From Oribacterium sp. UBA5894 (lineage in GTDB: Bacteria; Bacillota; Clostridia; Lachnospirales; Lachnospiraceae): a stretch of DNA of 10,104 nucleotides. Under the pieces are notes generated by a model. It saw nothing but the letters and a program-made list of their open reading frames with translations. It made no database searches and was not told where the DNA came from. Shown in pieces: positions 6,114 through 10,104 of this stretch. Every line of letters starts with the position of its first letter. Positions within the stretch are counted from its first letter, which is position 1. The DNA is taken from contig DJEQ01000025.1 of assembly GCA_002431355.1 (NCBI GenBank), positions 19,694 through 29,797 on the forward strand. Direction: 5' to 3'. The translations under genes and the position numbers were made by a program.

Positions 6114-6142
6114 AACATAGTATAGATATGAAAAAGCGTCAA
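6114..6142 (-). promoter_or_regulatory. Promoter region of the 5241-6014 3D-domain gene
   Basis: Minus-strand TTGACG (6142-6137) with a 17-base spacer to TATGTT (6119-6114). A better -10 hexamer, TATACT (6124-6119), overlaps it but is only 12 bases from TTGACG, so the exact -10 is uncertain. The predicted leader is about 95 bases and carries the CGTATGGAG block shared with the other 3D gene. Confidence 0.6.
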
Positions 6143-6160
6143 CTTACTTTTTTCTGACAC

Positions 6161-6192
6161 AAAAACTGCGCAGCCCCTTAGGACTACGCAGT
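6161..6192 (-). terminator. Intrinsic terminator downstream of holA
   Basis: Inverted repeat ACTGCG...CGCAGT (6165-6192): two 12-base arms with ten paired positions, two mismatches and a 4-base loop. On the minus strand it is followed by TTTTTG. It lies 73 bp beyond the holA stop codon and upstream of the promoter of the next gene. Confidence 0.8.
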
Positions 6193-6265
6193 ATCAGAAT
6201 GGTTTTTTCTTATAAAGGAGAACTACCTGACGCCCAGAACTCATGCGCGCACGCGTTCATCCTCT

Positions 6266-7282
6266 TCAGCTGGTGAGGAGAAGCTCCACCGCCATCTGGT
6301 CGGACAGGTTTCCGCTCTTGATGGCTTCATCGTATTCATAGAAGCGATGAATGTACTCTTCAATGCCATGACGGGAGTACTGCCGTGCCTGGTCCGTGAG
6401 CTTCCGGTAAATCCAGGAGCTGACCCCGACGTAGGCGGCTGCCTCCTGGGCACTCATGTCCCGATCCATCGCTTCTCTCGTGAGGAGCAGCTGATTAAAG
6501 TTCCGACGCATGAGGTGAAGGAGGCGCATGGGTGCTTCCTGCAATGTCAGAAGATCTCGATAGTACTGCAGTGCCTTTTTCGTATGGCCGAGTCCCATCT
6601 CGGATACCATATCGAACACGCGATCCTCTACATTCTGGGAGCAGATCGTCTCCACGTCCTCATCCTCAATGACCTCCCGCTCACCGGTATAGGCGATGAG
6701 CTTTTCCATCTCGGAGGCAATGTTGTCCATGCTTGTGCCCGTCTTATCGAGAAAAAGCTCCATCGTTGAATTTCGGATCTTCTTCCCGGCATTCATGAGG
6801 TAGCGTGCAGCCCAGCGGCTGAGCTGTGCCCGGCTCTGCTCCCCCAGCTCACACGCAAAGCCGTGCTTCTGCACCAGCTTATAGAGCTTGCTTCGCTTAT
6901 CGATCTCGTCCTCGATGAACATGAGATGCGCGGTCTCCGGATAGTGATCGATGTCCTCGAGATACTGTATCAGCTTCTCCGGTGCCGTCTTCTTAAACCA
7001 CTCACTCCCGCTGATGATCACAAGTCGCCCGTCATTGTCACCGAAGGTGAACGGAATGGTATTCAGAAGGTCCATGAGCTCCTGTACATCCGGTGCCCCC
7101 TCATAGAAGGTATAGGCCATGCCCTCCTCCCCACCGAAGGCCGCGCGGAATTGCTTCTTATAAGAAAGCTTCAGATATTCCTCACTGCCATAAAGAAGAT
7201 AATACGGACGAAAATGGCCGCTCTTCAAATCCTCATTCAGTGCGAGATATTCACTTGTCGTCTCTTTCTTTCCGTAGGCCAT
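6266..7282 (-). CDS. holA: DNA polymerase III delta subunit
   Basis: Clamp-loader subunit that opens the beta sliding clamp during replication. 338 residues from MAYGKKETTSEYLALNEDL. Diagnostic sequence includes FRPYYLLYGSEEYLKLSYKKQF near residues 25-46 (split around YGSEEYL), the family's opening strand and the point where AAA+-type folds would carry a P-loop, which delta lacks. LVIISGSEWFKK, the helical segment FLDKTGTSMDNIASEMEKL and the C-terminal collar part LLHLMRRNFNQLLLTREAM and LSDQMAVELLL follow, all typical of HolA in Bacillota. The start at 7282 is preferred (AAAGGA just upstream); an in-frame start at 7360 would add 26 residues that read through the direct repeats and resemble no HolA. 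It lies 176 bp after putP on the same strand and is followed by an intrinsic terminator; no clear own promoter was found. Confidence 0.95.
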   Translation of the reverse strand: MAYGKKETTSEYLALNEDLKSGHFRPYYLLYGSEEYLKLSYKKQFRAAFGGEEGMAYTFYEGAPDVQELMDLLNTIPFTFGDNDGRLVIISGSEWFKKTAPEKLIQYLEDIDHYPETAHLMFIEDEIDKRSKLYKLVQKHGFACELGEQSRAQLSRWAARYLMNAGKKIRNSTMELFLDKTGTSMDNIASEMEKLIAYTGEREVIEDEDVETICSQNVEDRVFDMVSEMGLGHTKKALQYYRDLLTLQEAPMRLLHLMRRNFNQLLLTREAMDRDMSAQEAAAYVGVSSWIYRKLTDQARQYSRHGIEEYIHRFYEYDEAIKSGNLSDQMAVELLLTS

Positions 7283-7306
7283 ACGATCCTTTCCGCCGCC
7301 TTCTGT

Positions 7307-7421
7307 TTCCGTCTTCCATGCCCAGGGTTCCTCTGGGCACAGAAGTCCTACGCAAGGCACTTATTCGGTTCCGTCTTCCATGCTCAGGGCTTTGGGCTTC
7401 TTCCGTAGTCTTCCATCCCAG
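7307..7421 (-). repeat. Three degenerate direct repeats between putP and holA
   Basis: Minus-strand copies of a roughly 21-base unit: CTGGGATGGAAGAC-TACGGAA (7421-7401), CCCTGAGCATGGAAGAC-GGAA (7389-7369) and CCCTGGGCATGGAAGAC-GGAA (7327-7307). The last two differ at one base and are 62 bp apart; the first has a TAC insertion. GCCCAG and CTGGGC at 7320-7338 form a 6-bp hairpin overlapping the last copy. The 176-bp gap carries no credible gene. Confidence 0.7.
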
Positions 7422-7458
7422 TCTCTGCTGCTATAATGCACGTGAAAGACGCCTGTGC

Positions 7459-9000
7459 TTAATGCTGCGCGATACGCTTCTTCACTTCATCGAAGTCTGC
7501 CGTGATCTCGGCATTTGGTGCCGGGGTCAGAAGGCTCACGATCACATTCACAAGAATCGCGATCAGGAAGGCCGGAAGCAGCTCATAGATGTTCCAGGCA
7601 CCACCCATCGGACGGATGCAGTACTTCCAGAAGAAGACCATAAAGCCACCGGCGATCATGCCAGACATCGCGCCGTAGACATTGGACCGTCTCCAGAACA
7701 GGGCAAGCAGCACTACCGGTCCGAAGGACGCGCCGAAGCCGGCCCATGCGAAGGACACGATCTGGAAAACGGAGCTGTCCGGATTCCAGGCAATAAAGAT
7801 GGAAATGCCGGCAATGATGAGGAGGCAGACACGTGCTACATAGAGCAGCTGCTTCTCATCGAGGTGCACATGCAGGACCTCCGTCAGGATATCATTGGCA
7901 ATGGAGCTCGACGCAGCGAGGAGCTGTGAATCGGCCGTCGACATCGTGGACGCCAGAATGCCGGACAGGACAACGCCGGCGATCAGGGATGGAATCAGGC
8001 CGTGGGTGGCGAGAAGCTTCGCAATCTCCACGATGATGGTCTCCGACTGGTTGCCGTTCAAGGTCGGAATCGCGCCAGCCGCCGTCATGCCGAGGCCTAC
8101 CATACCGATGAAGATGGCAACGCCCATGGAAATCACCACCCATACGGAGGCGATGCGTCTCGACAGCTTCAGCTTCCGGTCATCCTCGATGGCCATGAAG
8201 CGGAGAAGGATGTGTGGCATTCCGAAATAGCCCAGCCCCCATGCAAGGGTCGACACGATGGTGATCGTCCCATATGGGCTTGCGGTACCGCTCACCGGAT
8301 CGTAGCTGAAGAGCATGCTGAGATAGCCCGTGAGTCCGCGGGCATTCTCCAGCACGGCGCCCACACCACCGGCACGGTATACGCCAAACAGAAGGACGAT
8401 GAGGAGTGCCAGGGACATGACGATGCTCTGAATGAAGTCCGTCGTGGAGGCGGCCAGGAAGCCGCCCAGGGAGGTATAGCCCACAATGACGAAGGCGCTG
8501 GCAATCATCGCTACATGGTAATCCGCGCCGAACAGGCTGCCGAAAAGCTTGCCGCAGGCTGCAAAACCGGAGGCGGTATACGGGATAAAGAAAATCACGA
8601 TGACGATCGCCGCAAGGAGGGTCAGGATCTTCTTTCGATCGTTGTAGCGATTCGAAAAAAATTCCGGAATCGTGATGGAGTCATTGACCTCGGTATAGAT
8701 GCGGATCCGCTTCGCAACGACAAGCCAGTTGATGTAGGTGCCGAGTGCGAGTCCAATGGCTGTCCAGCCCGGATCGGAAATACCGCTCAGGTACGCGAGT
8801 CCCGGAAGTCCCATGAGAAGCCAGGAGGACATATCGGAGGCCTCTGCGGACATGGCCGTGACGAAGGGGCCCAGTGAACGGCCTCCCAGGAAAAAGTCAC
8901 CGGCGGTTGCATTCTTGTCCGATACCTTAAAGCCGATGAAGAGCATGCCGACCAGGTACAGGACCATGGCCACCATCATACCAATTTGTGCAAGTGTCAT
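7459..9000 (-). CDS. putP: Sodium/proline symporter of the SSS family (PutP)
   Basis: Inner-membrane transporter coupling Na+ to solute uptake, most likely proline. About 513 residues, close to E. coli PutP (502), with about 12-13 hydrophobic segments. Strong PutP landmarks: GDFFLGGRSLGP then MSAEASDMSSWLLMGLPGL (about 50-68; the aspartate corresponds to E. coli D55, implicated in Na+ binding), GYTSLGGFLAASTTDFIQ, GLGYFGMPHILLRFMA, and GILASTMSTADSQLLAASS (about 347-365; the Ser-Thr pair is part of the Na+ site). E. coli has glycine where this protein has the second serine of DMSS. GAGAGG (9014-9009) lies 8 bases before the ATG at 9000 but only 2 before the ATG at 9006, so the shorter start is preferred. 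Proline rather than another solute is inferred from motif similarity. Confidence 0.93.
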   Translation of the reverse strand: MTLAQIGMMVAMVLYLVGMLFIGFKVSDKNATAGDFFLGGRSLGPFVTAMSAEASDMSSWLLMGLPGLAYLSGISDPGWTAIGLALGTYINWLVVAKRIRIYTEVNDSITIPEFFSNRYNDRKKILTLLAAIVIVIFFIPYTASGFAACGKLFGSLFGADYHVAMIASAFVIVGYTSLGGFLAASTTDFIQSIVMSLALLIVLLFGVYRAGGVGAVLENARGLTGYLSMLFSYDPVSGTASPYGTITIVSTLAWGLGYFGMPHILLRFMAIEDDRKLKLSRRIASVWVVISMGVAIFIGMVGLGMTAAGAIPTLNGNQSETIIVEIAKLLATHGLIPSLIAGVVLSGILASTMSTADSQLLAASSSIANDILTEVLHVHLDEKQLLYVARVCLLIIAGISIFIAWNPDSSVFQIVSFAWAGFGASFGPVVLLALFWRRSNVYGAMSGMIAGGFMVFFWKYCIRPMGGAWNIYELLPAFLIAILVNVIVSLLTPAPNAEITADFDEVKKRIAQH

Positions 9001-9144
9001 CTTCATTACCTCTCTTCATTGCAGGATGTCTGCAGCTCACCGCTTTCCAATGCATGTGTCCAGTCGTGCAGGAAGCACCTTTCATAAAATGCTTTCCGTC
9101 GGCACTTTCTCGCATTAAATACTTTCAACATTAATTCGGTAAAG

Positions 9145-9172
9145 CGTATAAGAGCCACTATTTCCATGTCGA
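9145..9172 (-). promoter_or_regulatory. Candidate putP promoter
   Basis: Minus-strand TCGACA (9172-9167), 16-base spacer and TATACG (9150-9145). It would give a leader of about 135 bases that includes an imperfect hairpin with arms at 9071-9077 and 9090-9097 (GGAAGCA / TGCTTTCC). The hexamers are not close to consensus, so this is tentative. Confidence 0.35.
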
Positions 9173-9226
9173 AATATGTGTAGATGATAAACCCTGAAGG
9201 GTCAGATTGCAAGAAGATGCTGCGAA

Positions 9227-9255
9227 TTGCGGAAATGCGGGGGGTATGCTACATT
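9227..9255 (+). promoter_or_regulatory. Candidate hemW promoter
   Basis: Plus-strand TTGCGG (9227-9232), 17-base spacer and TACATT (9250-9255), about 25 bases before the ATG. The spacing is right but both hexamers are weak. It would make the 9001-9280 gap a divergent promoter region. Confidence 0.35.
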
Positions 9256-9280
9256 ATTCAGTAGTTTTTAGGAGAAGACC

Positions 9281-10104
9281 ATGCGAGATAATACCATCAT
9301 TGATCCAGACGATCATCGTCAGCTCGAGCTGTACATTCATATTCCATTCTGTGCCCGAAAGTGCAATTACTGTGACTTTCTCTCCTTCCCGATGAAGGAG
9401 GCGGATCATGCCGCCTACGTCGAGAAGCTCTGCGAGGAAATTCGCGCGAGTGCGCCGCTCGCGGAGGCGTATGAGGTCTCGACCATCTTTATCGGTGGCG
9501 GAACCCCGTCGCTTCTGGACCCGAAATACATTTCGCGCATCATCTACTATATCCGTCGCTTCTATACGGTACGCGCGAACGCCGAAATCACCATCGAGTG
9601 CAATCCGGCTTCCACCATTGCCTATAAGTTTGCCGCCTATCGCGACGCTGGCATCAATCGTCTGTCGATTGGTCTCCAGTCCGCAAACAACGACGAGCTC
9701 CGCACACTGGGCCGCCTTCACCTCTTCGAGGACTTCCTGAAGTGCTACCAGAGCGCGCGGATGGAGGGCTTCCGGAACATCAACATTGACCTGATCGACG
9801 AGATTCCAGGTCAGACGGAAAAGTCCTGGCGCGAGACCCTCCGTCATGTTCTCATGCTGAAGCCGGAGCATGTCTCCATCTATAATCTCATCATTGAGGA
9901 CGGTACGCCATTTCGGGCAATGCAGGAAGCCGGAAGGCTCTCGCTTCCTTCCGAGGAGACGCAGGCGGCCATCGATGCCCTGACCCGGGAGATGACGGAA
10001 AAGTATGGCTATGAGCGCTACGAGGTCTCAAATTATGCGAAGCCGGGCTATGCCTGTCGCCATAACTATGGGTACTGGTCCAATGTTCCCTACCTCGGCT
10101 TCGG
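9281..10104 (+). CDS. hemW: HemW-type radical SAM heme chaperone (C-terminus cut by window edge)
   Basis: Radical SAM protein of the HemN-like group; characterised HemW binds heme and delivers it to proteins rather than oxidising coproporphyrinogen. 274 codons are present of a usual 370-400. The start ATG has AGGAG 6 bases upstream. The [4Fe-4S] motif is CARKCNYCDF (C24, C28, C31), preceded by ELYIHIPF. GGGTPSLL (72-79) is the SAM-binding glycine motif; ITIECNPAS, NRLSIGLQSANNDELRTLGRLH, IPGQT (175-179) and HVSIYNLIIEDGTPF follow as in HemW. VSNYAKPGYACRHNYGYWSNVPYLGFG at the edge leads into the HemN C-terminal domain, which lies outside the window. Older annotations call this family oxygen-independent coproporphyrinogen III oxidase; the short N-terminus before the cysteine motif and the residue after it favour HemW. 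It diverges from putP. Confidence 0.93.
   Translation, partial: MRDNTIIDPDDHRQLELYIHIPFCARKCNYCDFLSFPMKEADHAAYVEKLCEEIRASAPLAEAYEVSTIFIGGGTPSLLDPKYISRIIYYIRRFYTVRANAEITIECNPASTIAYKFAAYRDAGINRLSIGLQSANNDELRTLGRLHLFEDFLKCYQSARMEGFRNINIDLIDEIPGQTEKSWRETLRHVLMLKPEHVSIYNLIIEDGTPFRAMQEAGRLSLPSEETQAAIDALTREMTEKYGYERYEVSNYAKPGYACRHNYGYWSNVPYLGF

Noticed and set aside
7283..7360. Extended N-terminus of holA from 7360
   Set aside because: The extra 26 residues read through the direct repeats, do not resemble HolA, and the start at 7282 has a ribosome site and matches the family N-terminus.
7307..7421. CRISPR-like array in the putP-holA gap
   Set aside because: Only three imperfect units with unequal spacing (32 and 62 bp) and no cas genes nearby.
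7432..7437. TATAAT on the plus strand as a promoter
   Set aside because: No -35 at suitable distance and no plus-strand gene downstream; it would be antisense to putP.
8002..8877. 291-codon plus-strand frame opposite putP
   Set aside because: Antisense to a well-supported membrane transporter; the product is charged and His/Gly-rich, as expected of the complement of a transporter gene.
9254..9871. 205-codon minus-strand frame opposite hemW
   Set aside because: hemW on the plus strand has its cysteine motif, ribosome site and continuous homology; this frame is its antisense shadow.

Overview
The window looks like chromosomal DNA from a low- to mid-GC Gram-positive anaerobe: Bacillota, class Clostridia, with Lachnospiraceae as a guess from overall gene style. 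The support is an hrcA-grpE-dnaK heat-shock operon headed by a perfect CIRCE operator, a DnaK that lacks the roughly 24-residue insertion in the ATPase domain found in proteobacterial DnaK, two secreted 3D-domain cell-wall proteins, strong AGGAGG ribosome binding sites, and GTG and TTG starts. Base composition is moderately GC-rich in genes and AT-rich in promoters. No plasmid, phage, CRISPR, rRNA or tRNA signal was seen.

Layout. Everything from 1 to 9000 that codes reads on the minus strand; only the last gene (9281 to the right edge) reads on the plus strand. Read from right to left, the minus strand carries putP (Na+/proline-type symporter, 7459-9000), holA (DNA polymerase III delta, 6266-7282) with its terminator, a 3D-domain protein (5241-6014) with promoter and terminator, a second 3D-domain protein (4258-4842) with promoter, leader hairpin and terminator, a 376-bp non-coding imperfect palindrome (3799-4174), then the promoter and CIRCE and the operon hrcA (2623-3660), grpE (1924-2574), dnaK (1-1807, running off the left edge). 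hemW (plus, from 9281) diverges from putP and is cut by the right edge.

How the genes work together. HrcA binds CIRCE and represses its own operon; GrpE is the nucleotide exchange factor for DnaK, so this operon is a self-regulated chaperone machine (dnaJ would be expected beyond the left edge). The two 3D proteins are probably extracytoplasmic peptidoglycan-active paralogs and share a short block of promoter and leader sequence. putP, holA and hemW are housekeeping or transport genes with no obvious functional tie to each other.

The least ordinary part is the large palindrome at 3799-4174, a candidate MITE-like repeat or long-hairpin element wedged between the 3D-gene terminator and the heat-shock promoter. 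Secondary points are the shared leader blocks of the two 3D genes, a terminator-like and possibly pseudoknotted hairpin in one leader, a GNRA-capped hairpin between grpE and dnaK, and degenerate direct repeats between putP and holA. The rest is conventional core genome. All family assignments rest on motif recognition by eye; no database search was run.
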